DNA of 30,875 nt from Spirochaetota bacterium (GTDB lineage Bacteria > Spirochaetota > UBA12135 > COTS27 > JAFLEE01): NCBI GenBank assembly GCA_017302015.1, contig JAFLEE010000067.1:1-30875 (forward strand). Direction: 5' to 3'. Shown piece by piece: positions 7,705-16,299 of the stretch (its first letter is position 1; every line of letters starts with the position of its first letter). A model generated the notes under the pieces. The model searched no databases. It had not been told where the DNA came from and saw nothing but the letters and a program-made list of their open reading frames with translations. The position numbers and the translations under genes are program-made.

Positions 7705-8295
7705 ATGAAAAAAGCCGCCGCCATCCTCCTTCTCCTAAGCGTCTTCCTCGGCGCCCAAGCCGTCACCGCCACGCGCATCGATATCGAGGGCGTGGCCTCC
7801 AAGATGGAGTTCACCAACCTGTCGACGATCGGGGGCGGCACGCTCCTCAACCACGGATGGGACAAGGTCAACGGCAAGTACCGCCTCTACAGCGAACTGC
7901 CCCTCGCCTCCAATGCGTGGAAGCAGGTGGGCATCAAGTTCACGCCGGTCTCCAACGGCGAGATCACCCTCATCCTCCAGGGGAAATGGCAGCAGGCCGA
8001 CGATAAGAAGACGCTGCTCATCCTGCCGGTCTATTACGATCAGGTCGAAATCCAGGGCGCCGTCCTCAAGAACGCCGATTTCGAGGAACTCGACGAGAAG
8101 GGCATGCCCAAGCATTGGTCCCCCCCGGCCCCCAAGGGCAACGCCGGCGATTTCCGCGTCGTGAAAGACAAGACGAAGGTCAAATCGGGCGCCGCCAGCG
8201 TCTATTGCTGGCAGGAACAGCGCCTGAGCCAGACCATCAGCGTCAAGGCGGGCACCCCCGTGACCATCACGGCCTGGGCCTTCCCTGGCCGCTGA
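7705..8295 (+). CDS. Secreted CBM4/9-like carbohydrate-binding protein
   Basis: 196 residues. A cleavable signal peptide is clear (MKKAAAILLLLSVFLGAQA, cleavage near 19-22). The C-terminal half contains LKNADFEELDEKGMPKHW (about 120-137), the strand that opens CBM4/9-type galactose-binding-like domains (N-x-D/G-FE ... P-x-x-W), and later strands ending in VSVKAGTPVTITAWA-like sequence. No catalytic domain is present. A ribosome site AAGGGGA precedes the ATG. The nearby heparinase-like lyase ends in a related kind of domain, so a shared polysaccharide-binding role is plausible but not shown. The next gene starts within 50 bases on the same strand. Confidence 0.7.
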   Translation: MKKAAAILLLLSVFLGAQAVTATRIDIEGVASKMEFTNLSTIGGGTLLNHGWDKVNGKYRLYSELPLASNAWKQVGIKFTPVSNGEITLILQGKWQQADDKKTLLILPVYYDQVEIQGAVLKNADFEELDEKGMPKHWSPPAPKGNAGDFRVVKDKTKVKSGAASVYCWQEQRLSQTISVKAGTPVTITAWAFPGR

Positions 8296-8335
8296 ATACG
8301 CTCCCATCGAACTGAAGTCCCTCCTTCGGGGGGCC

Positions 8336-9313
8336 TTGGCCCGCCGGGCCACCAGCCTCGCGGGCTTGCCCGTCGCGCGCCTTTTCGATGGCTCGGGGGA
8401 TGGCTACCCTCCCCTCGTCATCGACCGCTATGGGGGCCTACTGGTGGCCCATTATTTTCCCCCGAACGCCGAGGAAGAGCGCGGGGGCGGGGCCCTCGAT
8501 GCCGTACGCGGGGCGCTCCTCGGCCTCGAGGGCGAGATCCGAAGCGCCCTTCCGGAAGCCCGCTCACTGCTGCTGAAAAGCCACCCCCACGACGCGAAGG
8601 AAAACCGGGAACGGAAACCCGAGACGCTCTGGGGAGAGGAGCCGAGCCCGACATCCATTTTGGAAGAGGATGGCCTTCGTTTCGAGATCCGGCCGGGGGG
8701 CTCCCTCTTCTGCGGTCTGTATCCCGACACCGCCTTCCTCCGCCGCCGCCTTCGGGGCACCGTTGCCGCCAAGGTGATGAACACCTTCGCCTTCACCGGC
8801 TCCCTCGGCATCGCATGCGCCCGGGCCGAATTGGACCAGGAAATCCTCCAGATCGATAGCAGCCCGGCGGCGCTCGATTGGGCCTCGGCCAATTGGGCCC
8901 TCAACCAGGGAGCGTTCCCCCGGGCCCGCATGCGTTTCCTCTGCGACGATTGCCTCAATTTCATGGAACGCGAGGCCCGGCGCATCGAGCGCGGCGCGGC
9001 CAAATGCGGGGTGGTCATCCTCGATCCGCCCTCGTTCGGTCGCGGGCGCAATAAGGTGTTCTCCCTCAAGAACGACGCCCGGACCCTCCTCGCCGCGGCG
9101 ATCCAGTGCCTCGAAGCGGACGGCACCCTCGTCTTCACGGCCAATTACCGCGCCTGGCCCCCCGAAAAACTCCGCGATCTCGTGGCCACGGAGGCCGCCC
9201 GCGCCGGGCGGGAGGTCCTCCAGGCCGAGCTCCTGCGCCCGCCCGCGCCCCTCTTCCCGGCGCGGGAACCCGACTCCATCTCGGTGCGGGGCGTGCTCGC
9301 CCGCCTCGCCTGA
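8336..9313 (+). CDS. RlmI-like class I SAM-dependent methyltransferase
   Basis: About 325 residues, of the family typified by the 23S rRNA m5C methyltransferase RlmI. Visible are GDGYPPLVIDRYGG near the N-terminus (family pattern GEGDGxPGLxVDRYG), a SAM-binding motif I NTFAFTGSLGIAC (about 149-161) and the motif IV DPPSFGRGRNKVF (about 230-242). RlmI's motif carrying catalytic cysteine (SCS) reads TANYR here, and there is no PUA domain. The base modified and target are therefore uncertain. The start is unclear: TTG 8336 is the marked option, but homology-like sequence (ELKSLLRGALARR) extends upstream to about 8309, so a non-ATG start such as CTG 8285, coupled to the preceding stop, is also possible. 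It converges on the heparinase-like gene with a 7-base gap. Confidence 0.8.
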   Translation: MARRATSLAGLPVARLFDGSGDGYPPLVIDRYGGLLVAHYFPPNAEEERGGGALDAVRGALLGLEGEIRSALPEARSLLLKSHPHDAKENRERKPETLWGEEPSPTSILEEDGLRFEIRPGGSLFCGLYPDTAFLRRRLRGTVAAKVMNTFAFTGSLGIACARAELDQEILQIDSSPAALDWASANWALNQGAFPRARMRFLCDDCLNFMEREARRIERGAAKCGVVILDPPSFGRGRNKVFSLKNDARTLLAAAIQCLEADGTLVFTANYRAWPPEKLRDLVATEAARAGREVLQAELLRPPAPLFPAREPDSISVRGVLARLA

Positions 9314-9320
9314 CGGCCGG

Positions 9321-12300
9321 CTAGTTTCCCACGACCTCGAGGGCGGCCTCCTGGATGCGGGTCTCGCCGAGGGCCCCCCGGGCGCTATAGATCCAGTAAC
9401 GGAGGAAGGCCGCGCCCTCGGGCGCCGTTTCTTCGTAGGAGAAGGCGCCGAAAGCGCCCTTGGCGCAATTCATCGTTCGGATGAGTTCCTTTCCGAGCGC
9501 CTTCTTGTCTTTGTCGAGCCAGACGAAATAGAAATTGATGGGATCGCCCTGGAGCCGGGCGCTTTCCCGGTATTTTTTCCCGGCGGTCACGGGCACGATC
9601 TGCAGGAGGCCGATGCCGTTCTCCTTATCTCGATCCGTGAGGGTCAGCGTGGGCTTCCCCTCGGCCGCGCCGTAGGCGGCTTGGGTGCCCTTGCCGTTGG
9701 GGGCCGGGGTGAGGGTCCAACCATCGGGCACGCCATCCTTATCCGCGTCGTCGAGGGAAGGATTCCCGTTGACCGCATCTAAACCCGTGGAGGGGACCAG
9801 CCGCAGCCAATCGAGGTTCAGCCCCCCGCCTTGGCCCACCAGGGTCACCGTATGCTCCCCGGCGGAGAGGGGGAAGCGGATCGCTCCGGAGGGGGAACAA
9901 AGCGTGGCGATCTTCCAATCATCCCTCTCCGAGGACCATCCCCCCGTGGCCGTGAATCGGAACAGGTTCGTTCGGGGGCCGGCCGGTTTGCCGTCTAGGA
10001 AGAGCGTGCGGTTCACATCGTCGGCGCCGCAATAGCGAAGGTCGAGGGCGTAGGCGCCCGCTTGGGCGAGTTTGAAGGTCCAGGTGAGGCCATGCCCCGG
10101 GTCGTCCCAGCCCTTGAAGGCTAGTTTGGAAGCCCCGATCTTACTCACGGGCTCCACCTTGCCCCCGCTTTGGGCTGAGAAGGCTTCGGCCTCCACCAAG
10201 ACCGCGGCACCGAGTTCGGGGTGGTGGATGCCCAGGCGGTCACTGCGGCCCTCGTTGGCGGCGTCCCCCCCGGGGAGCGCGCCTCGGTCCACCCGCCGGA
10301 TGACGAGGGCGAGCCGAACTTCCTTCGCTTCGCCGGGGAGATTGATCCCCACGCGCGTCGGCTTCTGGCGGTAGCCCATGTCTTCATCGATGAGGTCGGC
10401 CTTGATGAGGGGGATCTTCTCGCCCGATTCGATCTGGACCTCCAAGGCTTCTTTATCGCTGAAGAAGACGAGGGTGCGCGGCCCGGTCTGCAGCCAACGA
10501 GAATAGGTCAGGAGCGCCGTTCCGAAGGCGAGGGGCTTGCTGGCGACGAGCGCATCCTCCACCCGGAGGCTCACCTTGGGCGACCTCGTGTAGGTGAAGG
10601 CGCGGGTGACGGAGGTCACCCCGTCGATCTCGTTGTAGGGGGCCGTGAGGTCGAGTACCAGTCGGTCGACGTCATCCCGGAAGAGCGACTCGAGCACCTT
10701 GCCCTCGGCGTCGCGGCCCGGTCTCTGGACCTCCCCGCCCACCAGGGGCACCGGGTGCCCCCACGACGAGAGGGCCTTGCTCTCGTAGCGCTTGCTCGAG
10801 AAGGTTCGGGCGGTATAAACCTCGTTGCCCGGGTCGAGGAGGATGGGCGGGCGGCTTTGGGGCGTGGCCACCACGAAACTACCCACATCGTTATGGTTAT
10901 GCTCTTCGGCGTTATGGCCGCCCTTCATCGACACGGCGATCGCCTCGGGGGACGCGGGGTCCTTCGGCCTCGCGTTGAGGATGCCGGCCACGTCGTAGAA
11001 GTCGCGCAGTTCATCCCCGGCCTTCACCGCGAGGGCGGGCAAGGGGGGAGCGGCTTGGTAGATCGACGACGCGAAGAGGGTCTGGCAGGCGGATTGGGGA
11101 TCCCCGGTATTGACCGGGATCCCGCGGGCCTTCCAGCCCGCGAGGCGGGCGGGATCGTAGAGGCGGTCCATGAAGTACACGATCCAATCCGACGGCTTGG
11201 CGACGGGGCTGCAATCGGCGTAGGCCGGGTAGGACTCGTTGACGAGTTCCATGCGCCGGCCGAAGCGCCCGATGGCGGCGACCTTGGGGATCTGGAACCA
11301 GTCGATCTTTCCCGCCGTCGCCTCGCGGATCCCCATGGCCAAGAGCACGTAATTGCCGAAGCCGTAGCCCCAATAGCCGATGCCCTCGGTGCAATAGCCG
11401 TCCTCGGGCATGCCGTGGAGGAACGAGGGCACGCCGACCTCGGCCCCCTGGATGAAGAGCGCCCGGTCCTCCGGCTTCTCGAGCACGGCGAGGGCGGCGA
11501 GCACCACCCCGGCATGGCAGACGGCGTTCCAGTTATTCTCGCCCTGCATCCACCAGAAGGCGTCGCGCCCTTCGATGAAGCGGGTGCGGTAGGGGGCGAA
11601 GATGCGCCGCTCCAATTCGCGGCGCAGGGTCTCTTTCGTCTTGGCGGGGAGGACGTCTTCGAGGAGTTTGAGCGTGCCGGAGAAGAGCAGCCCCCGGGCG
11701 GCCGCGGACAGGTCGACTTCCACCTTGCGGCCCTCGTAATTGTCGAGTTTGCCGTCGTGGGCCGAGAGGGTCCAGGATTTATCGAGGGCGAGGCTCTCCA
11801 CCGCCTCGGCGATGGCGGGCAGGAAGCGCCCCTTGTATTCCGCGCACTCGCCCAGGACCAAGGCGTTCAGGTGGCCCGTGCGGGCGCCCATCATGCGGTC
11901 GCCGGTGCGCTTTCCCCGCCGCGTATAATCGAGGTAATCCTCGTCGCTGAAGGGCGTCATCCCCGATTTGACGCGGTTCTCCGCGCCGTCCACCAGGGCC
12001 CTGGCCCGCTCGGGGGAGAGGGAGGACCAGGCCGCCCGATCCTTCGCGGGAACGAGGAGCACGGGGGTCGGCTGGGGCGGGAGCAAGGCGGCGATGGCCT
12101 TCACCCGCGCGGGATCGACTTTCATCTCGGGCTTCCCCTTTTTCTCGGCCGACCGGGGCGCGGCTCCCGCCGTCAAACGCATGCCATCGAGCACCAGGAT
12201 GGATTCGGGATTGGGCGTGAGGCCCCAGCCGTCCACGACGAATTGCAGGTTGTCGATCTTCGCCCAACCCGCGGGATCCCGGCTCGGCGAGAATTTCTTC

Positions 12301-12707
12301 AGTGGTATGGACACTTCCTTCCACCCCTCCCAATCCACCTTGAGTGAATACGAATAGTAGGAAAAGACCTTCGGGTCTTTCCTCGAATTGAGGATGAGCA
12401 TGACCTGCTCGCCCGTCTTCTTGGCGGAGTGCATCCAGAAGACCAGGGCGCCGAAGCCGCTCCAATCGTGGGGGATCCCGGCGCTTTGCACCGTTTTGTT
12501 CCGCAGGTGATCCTTCCAGAGGCCGGCTTTTTTGCCTTCTTTGACGGGTTCCGCCACCCATTCGAGGCCGCTCCAACCCTCCCCCTCAAATCCGAGAACC
12601 TTCGCTTCCTCGGGGCTCAAGGCGGGCTGGGCCGTCGCCTGTTCCTCCGCGGTCAAAACTCCGGCGACGAACAAGAAGAACACAAAGAGGTAACGTTTGC
12701 GCTGCAT
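9321..12707 (-). CDS. Secreted heparinase II/III-like polysaccharide lyase with carbohydrate-binding domains
   Basis: 1128 residues; breaks down an acidic polysaccharide by elimination, probably outside the inner membrane. Order of parts: signal peptide (1-20); a beta-rich CIA30-like or CBM-like domain (about 30-180); a helical toroid (about 200-540) with NNWNAVCHAG (near 389) and GYCTEGIGYWGYGFGNY (near 440); a beta-sheet domain with NAEEHNHNDVGSF (near 600), the His/Asn/Asp signature of heparinase II/III-like lyases; a CBM6/35-like module (about 830-967) with VLVEAEAF and ending LNLDWLRL; and a C-terminal domain opening NPSLDDADKDGVPDGW, a calcium-binding-like linker into a CBM4/9-like fold. 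GGGGAG precedes the ATG. Substrate cannot be told. It is divergent from the Tlc-like carrier gene. Confidence 0.85.
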   Translation of the reverse strand: MQRKRYLFVFFLFVAGVLTAEEQATAQPALSPEEAKVLGFEGEGWSGLEWVAEPVKEGKKAGLWKDHLRNKTVQSAGIPHDWSGFGALVFWMHSAKKTGEQVMLILNSRKDPKVFSYYSYSLKVDWEGWKEVSIPLKKFSPSRDPAGWAKIDNLQFVVDGWGLTPNPESILVLDGMRLTAGAAPRSAEKKGKPEMKVDPARVKAIAALLPPQPTPVLLVPAKDRAAWSSLSPERARALVDGAENRVKSGMTPFSDEDYLDYTRRGKRTGDRMMGARTGHLNALVLGECAEYKGRFLPAIAEAVESLALDKSWTLSAHDGKLDNYEGRKVEVDLSAAARGLLFSGTLKLLEDVLPAKTKETLRRELERRIFAPYRTRFIEGRDAFWWMQGENNWNAVCHAGVVLAALAVLEKPEDRALFIQGAEVGVPSFLHGMPEDGYCTEGIGYWGYGFGNYVLLAMGIREATAGKIDWFQIPKVAAIGRFGRRMELVNESYPAYADCSPVAKPSDWIVYFMDRLYDPARLAGWKARGIPVNTGDPQSACQTLFASSIYQAAPPLPALAVKAGDELRDFYDVAGILNARPKDPASPEAIAVSMKGGHNAEEHNHNDVGSFVVATPQSRPPILLDPGNEVYTARTFSSKRYESKALSSWGHPVPLVGGEVQRPGRDAEGKVLESLFRDDVDRLVLDLTAPYNEIDGVTSVTRAFTYTRSPKVSLRVEDALVASKPLAFGTALLTYSRWLQTGPRTLVFFSDKEALEVQIESGEKIPLIKADLIDEDMGYRQKPTRVGINLPGEAKEVRLALVIRRVDRGALPGGDAANEGRSDRLGIHHPELGAAVLVEAEAFSAQSGGKVEPVSKIGASKLAFKGWDDPGHGLTWTFKLAQAGAYALDLRYCGADDVNRTLFLDGKPAGPRTNLFRFTATGGWSSERDDWKIATLCSPSGAIRFPLSAGEHTVTLVGQGGGLNLDWLRLVPSTGLDAVNGNPSLDDADKDGVPDGWTLTPAPNGKGTQAAYGAAEGKPTLTLTDRDKENGIGLLQIVPVTAGKKYRESARLQGDPINFYFVWLDKDKKALGKELIRTMNCAKGAFGAFSYEETAPEGAAFLRYWIYSARGALGETRIQEAALEVVGN

Positions 12708-12872
12708 GGAAAAACTCCCCGCCCGGTGGGCACTGAATAAGGCGACGCCAGGTGCGAACTCAAGACACCTAATTTAAGCTTTTCAAGATCGGACTGCGTT
12801 GCCCACACCCGTAAATGCCAATGCGCCAACTGGAAACGCAAATGATGGAAAAATAGGGCTCCAAGCATCCCG

Positions 12873-14141
12873 ATGAACGCCACCATCCCTTCCCCCGCCG
12901 CTGGCCGGCCCGTGGCGCTCCCCATGATCCTCACCGGGCTCTCCGCGGCCTTCCTCTTCTGCGGCTACGAGTTCATCCGCTCCCCCGCCGAGTCCCTCTT
13001 CATCGCAGAGTTCGGGGCCCCGGCCCGGGTCTACGCCCTCGGCTGCGTCCCCTTCGCCCTGGCGCTCCTCATCTACCTCTATGGGCGCGCCCTCTCGGCG
13101 TTCGGCCCCCGCCGGGCCATGCTCGGTTCCATGGCCCTGAGCCTGGTGGCGTTCGTCGCGGCATTTTTCACCCTCAAATCCGGCCTCAAGGCCTTCGCCT
13201 TCCTCCTCTTCGTGTGGAAGGAATCCTACGTCGTCATCATCGCCGAGGCGTTCTGGTCGTTCATCAATAGCACCCTGAGGGGGGGCGAGGGCCGCACCTG
13301 GAACGGCCCGGTCTCGGGGCTCGGGGCCCTGGGTTCGGTGGCGGGGAGTTTCCTCATCAGCCGCTATGCGGTGTCGCTGACGACCGAACCCTTCATTCTT
13401 TTCTGCGGGCTCCTCATGCTGCCGGCCATGCTCTTCACCCATCTCGCCTACCGCCGCGCGGGCGAACCCGCGGCCGACGCCTCCGAAGCCGGCGGCCGCA
13501 AGGGCCATCTCCACCTGGGGATCCTCCGTGAAAACCGGACGGTGCTCTTCATCGCCCTCATCATCTTCTGCGCGCAGGTCGTCTCGACGGTGCTCGACCT
13601 CCATTTCTCCCACCTGGTGCAGGCCGCCTACCCCGCCAAGGACGCCCGCACGGCCTGGCTCGGTTCCTTCTGGATGAACGTGAACCTGGTCTCCTTCGGC
13701 ATGCAATTCCTCGTCTCCCCCATCCTCCTGCGCCTCGCGCCGAGGCGCGCCGTACAGGTGGCGATCCCCCTGGTCCATGTGGCCACCGCGGGCGTCCTGC
13801 TCTTCCATCCCCAATTGGGGGTCGCCGCCCTCGCCTATCTCCTCTTCAAGAGCCTCGACTACTCCATCTTCCGCGCGTCGAAGGAGACCCTCTACGTCCC
13901 CTTCAGTTGGGACACGCGCTACCGCGCCAAGCAGATCGTCGACGCCTTCACCTATCGGTTCTCCAAGGGCTTCACGGCCATCGCGCTCTCCGCCCTGGGC
14001 GCCTTCGTGGCCATCCCCACGGGCTTCTACGCCGTATGCGCTTTCGCGTTCTCTTCGATTTGGACCGCCCTCGCCTTCCCCCTCACCCGAGCCCGCGACG
14101 GCCAAAGTGAAAAGGGAGCCGCGCCCCACAAGGCCGGATGA
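12873..14141 (+). CDS. Tlc/Npt-like (ATP:ADP antiporter family) membrane carrier
   Basis: 422 residues with about twelve hydrophobic segments, arranged as an MFS-type carrier. The segment SKETLYVPFSWDTRYRAKQ (about 335-353) followed by a FTYRFSKG phrase resembles the NTP/NTP exchange transporters (Tlc/Npt family), as does the EAFWSFINS stretch near residue 130. True Tlc proteins exchange ATP for ADP in obligate intracellular bacteria; free-living bacteria carry distant relatives of unknown substrate, and this is more likely one of those. The start ATG 12873 has no strong ribosome site. A terminator at 14223-14249 follows. Alternative: an MFS carrier of another kind. Confidence 0.62.
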   Translation: MNATIPSPAAGRPVALPMILTGLSAAFLFCGYEFIRSPAESLFIAEFGAPARVYALGCVPFALALLIYLYGRALSAFGPRRAMLGSMALSLVAFVAAFFTLKSGLKAFAFLLFVWKESYVVIIAEAFWSFINSTLRGGEGRTWNGPVSGLGALGSVAGSFLISRYAVSLTTEPFILFCGLLMLPAMLFTHLAYRRAGEPAADASEAGGRKGHLHLGILRENRTVLFIALIIFCAQVVSTVLDLHFSHLVQAAYPAKDARTAWLGSFWMNVNLVSFGMQFLVSPILLRLAPRRAVQVAIPLVHVATAGVLLFHPQLGVAALAYLLFKSLDYSIFRASKETLYVPFSWDTRYRAKQIVDAFTYRFSKGFTAIALSALGAFVAIPTGFYAVCAFAFSSIWTALAFPLTRARDGQSEKGAAPHKAG

Positions 14142-14222
14142 GGCGACCACGTTCGGAGGGAAGGGGTGGGAAGCATGGCCCCACCGAAGGCGCCGTATCG
14201 TGGGGGATCCTAACGCCCCGGT

Positions 14223-14249
14223 CTGAAGATCGCCTTCAGGGTTTTTTTT
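14223..14249 (+). terminator. Rho-independent terminator after the Tlc-like gene
   Basis: CTGAAG (14223-14228) pairs with CTTCAG (14234-14239) around the loop ATCGC, followed by GG and an unbroken run of eight T from 14242. It stands 81 bases after the Tlc-like stop and ends just before the promoter of the next gene. Confidence 0.75.
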
Positions 14250-14253
14250 AGGG

Positions 14254-14282
14254 TTGTGCCGAACATCCCCTTAGGTTAGAAT
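14254..14282 (+). promoter_or_regulatory. Promoter of the fatty-acid hydroxylase gene
   Basis: TTGTGC at 14254-14259 and TAGAAT at 14277-14282 are 17 bases apart. The predicted transcript start near 14289 leaves a short leader before the ATG at 14310. The CGGAG at 14299-14303 serves as ribosome site. Confidence 0.6.
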
Positions 14283-14309
14283 CGTTCTAATAATTCCCGC
14301 GGAGTTCCC

Positions 14310-14957
14310 ATGGCCAACGATTCCTCCCAGCGCCTCTTCGTCTCGTCCAAGGACGAGACCCCGCGCATGTTCAAAAGCGATTTCGTCGAGTTCTTCAGCA
14401 GGGTCCACCCCGCGACCCCCCACGCGATCTATTGGCCGGTGATCGGATTTTTCCTCTACAAGGCCTTCTCCATGGATCCGGCCTGGACGCTCCCCGCCCT
14501 CCTCATCCCCTCCGGCTTCCTTTTTTGGACCCTGGCGGAGTACCTCCTGCACCGCTTCTTCTTCCACCTCCACCTGGAAAATCGCCTGTGGAAGAAGATC
14601 CATTTCTATATCCACGGGGTGCACCACGATTACCCCAGCGATTCCAAGCGCCTCGTCATGCCCCCCGCCGCGAGCATCCCCTTGGCGCTCCTCTTCTATT
14701 TCCTATTCTGGGCGGTCTTCCAGGTCGCCAGCCCCAACCCGTACCCGGGCGTGTGGTTCGTCTTCAGCGGCTTCGTCATGGGCTACCTCGCCTACGACAC
14801 CCTCCACTGGGCCACCCACCACCTTCCCTTCGAGAACAAGATCTTCCTCGCCCTCAAGCAATTCCACCTCAAGCACCATTTCAAGACCCCCGATCTGCGC
14901 TACGGCATCAGTTCGCCGTTCTGGGACGTGGTCTTCGGCACCCTCAAGGAAAAATGA
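14310..14957 (+). CDS. Fatty-acid 2-hydroxylase / sterol desaturase superfamily membrane enzyme
   Basis: 215 residues, an integral-membrane di-iron oxygenase. Histidine boxes are complete: HRFFFH (81-86), HGVHHDYPSD (102-111), HWATHH (166-171) and HLKHH (186-190). The phrase HGVHHDYPSDSKRLVMPP is the hallmark of the FA2H/Scs7 branch, which adds a 2-hydroxyl to the acyl chain of ceramides or fatty acids using O2 and electrons from a cytochrome b5-type donor; the N-terminal b5 domain of eukaryotic FA2H is absent. Hydrophobic segments lie near 42-53, 60-80, 119-140 and 148-165. It is transcribed from its own promoter, and a hairpin ends the unit. A ceramidase-like gene 13 kb away may handle related lipids. 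Confidence 0.85.
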   Translation: MANDSSQRLFVSSKDETPRMFKSDFVEFFSRVHPATPHAIYWPVIGFFLYKAFSMDPAWTLPALLIPSGFLFWTLAEYLLHRFFFHLHLENRLWKKIHFYIHGVHHDYPSDSKRLVMPPAASIPLALLFYFLFWAVFQVASPNPYPGVWFVFSGFVMGYLAYDTLHWATHHLPFENKIFLALKQFHLKHHFKTPDLRYGISSPFWDVVFGTLKEK

Positions 14958-14997
14958 TCCCGGCGAACTCGGGGATCCGGTTTTTCGATAGAGATTC

Positions 14998-15019
14998 GTT
15001 TCCTCCACGGGGAGGAAAC
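14998..15019. terminator. Tail-to-tail hairpin, possible bidirectional terminator
   Basis: GTTTCCTCC (14998-15006) and GGAGGAAAC (15011-15019) are perfect 9-base complements with the loop ACGG. The hairpin sits between two convergent genes (stops at 14957 and 15034). No T-run follows on either strand, so factor-independent termination is only partly supported. Confidence 0.55.
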
Positions 15020-15033
15020 AAGTTCATGGTCGC

Positions 15034-16299
15034 CTAGCGGCCATCGAGTTTTTGGCGCAGCCACTCCAGGGGCGTGACGCCGCGGGCCTTGGCGGCGCCG
15101 CGAAGCCTTTCCATGAGGTCCGCGGGGATGGCCATGAGGGAGACCTTCCCCGTCGCCGCGGGCGCGACGGGGGCCGGCGACGGCGCGGCGGGAGCCATCG
15201 TCTGTTCGGGTCGTTGCGCCGGTGGACGCGGCTCGTTGCGCGGTCGAGATCCTTGCCGCTGAAAATCGGAGCGGGCCTGTTGCCGCTCCCGCCACGCCGC
15301 TTCCCGGGAAAGATTTTGCCTCGGGTTCCCCACGGACGGGGCGGCCGCAGGATGCGCAACGGGCTCCTGGTGCGTCCGCGGCGGCGCCGATGGATGGGGC
15401 GGCAGCGGCGGGGTGACCGCGCGATCGAGGCGCCCCGCATTTCGGAACCAATTCGGGACGAACTCGGAGCGGGCGAAGAGGCCCACGGCGGGCTCGGGGC
15501 GATCCTTGGTCTGCCCGGCTTCGCCGAGGAAGACCTTTCCCGAGTTCTGGGGAAGGAGGATATCGTAGGTGACCTCGCGCATGACGCCCCGGCCCTTGCC
15601 GAAACAGACGGCGAGGAGGTCTCCCGTGGAGGAATCGAGGAGGCCCTTGGCTTCTTGGGGGACCTTCCCGTGCAGGTCGAGGATCTCGAGGGTGGCCTTC
15701 TGGAGCGACGGCGGCGAGGCGTCGCGCCATTGCTCCACTTCTTCGATGATGACCTTTTCGCGGGTCCATTCCAAGAGATGGCGGTAGCCGAGTTCCTGCA
15801 GGAGGCGCCCCGCGGCGATGCGAAGGGCCTGGAGTTGGTCGCGGCTTACGCCGGGGGCCCGATTGGGCGCCTGGACGGGACCCCTCCCGCCCCTTCGCCT
15901 GGAACCGCGGCCGGCGCGGCGGCGCCCACCCCGCTCCCCCCGTTGGCCTTGGTCGCCCATCGGACGCTGCCAGCCGCCCTGGGGCCGTTGGGAGCGGTCG
16001 CCCTCCGCGATTCGCGGGGCGGGCGCGTGGTCCTGGAAAAGGGAGAGTTGACCCTCGTTTCGAGGCGGCTCAGAGACGGCCACCGCTGGGGGTCTCGGCG
16101 GCGCGGCGGGGGCGGCCCGTTTGCGGGGGGCCGCTTGCCTGCCGGCGGATTTGGCCGCGCCCCTCGCGGCGGGTTTGGCCTTGGCGGCGGCCTTGGGCTT
16201 CGCCGGGGCGGTCTTCTTCGCCGGCTTGGCGGCGGGTTTGGCTTTCGCGGAACTTTTACGTGCGGGGGTGCTGGTCTTTGTGGCTTTCTTTTTGCTCAA
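15034..16299 (-). CDS. Basic chimeric protein: H1-like tail, QLSLF motif, RG-rich segment, C-terminal ribbon-helix-helix
   Basis: 421 residues; I do not recognise a named family for the whole. Residues 1-65 are Lys/Ala/Pro repeats like a bacterial histone-H1-type tail. QLSLF at 84-88 matches the beta sliding clamp-binding pentapeptide (QL[S/D]LF). Residues 115-140 are Arg/Gly-rich. A globular part (about 150-297) contains GRLLQELGYRHLLEW, then a proline-rich linker. The last 38 residues read strand-helix-helix (VSLMAIPADLMERLRGA, then GVTPLEWLRQKL), the pattern of a CopG/Arc-type ribbon-helix-helix. A DNA-bound, possibly chromosome-associated role is inference. The start is TTG 16299; an ATG eight bases upstream is in another frame. 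Stop 15034 faces the hydroxylase gene across a hairpin. Confidence 0.72.
   Translation of the reverse strand: MSKKKATKTSTPARKSSAKAKPAAKPAKKTAPAKPKAAAKAKPAARGAAKSAGRQAAPRKRAAPAAPPRPPAVAVSEPPRNEGQLSLFQDHAPAPRIAEGDRSQRPQGGWQRPMGDQGQRGERGGRRRAGRGSRRRGGRGPVQAPNRAPGVSRDQLQALRIAAGRLLQELGYRHLLEWTREKVIIEEVEQWRDASPPSLQKATLEILDLHGKVPQEAKGLLDSSTGDLLAVCFGKGRGVMREVTYDILLPQNSGKVFLGEAGQTKDRPEPAVGLFARSEFVPNWFRNAGRLDRAVTPPLPPHPSAPPRTHQEPVAHPAAAPSVGNPRQNLSREAAWRERQQARSDFQRQGSRPRNEPRPPAQRPEQTMAPAAPSPAPVAPAATGKVSLMAIPADLMERLRGAAKARGVTPLEWLRQKLDGR

Noticed and set aside
10221-12347. 708-codon plus-strand open frame
   Set aside because: Antisense to the heparinase-like gene, which has a signal peptide and catalytic signature; the plus-frame product has biased composition only.
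12783-14150. 455-codon minus-strand open frame
   Set aside because: Antisense to the Tlc-like carrier; Glu/Gly/Arg-rich with no motif.
14998-15019. Hairpin as a classical Rho-independent terminator
   Set aside because: The stem is perfect but no T-run follows on either strand, so I list it only as a possible terminator.
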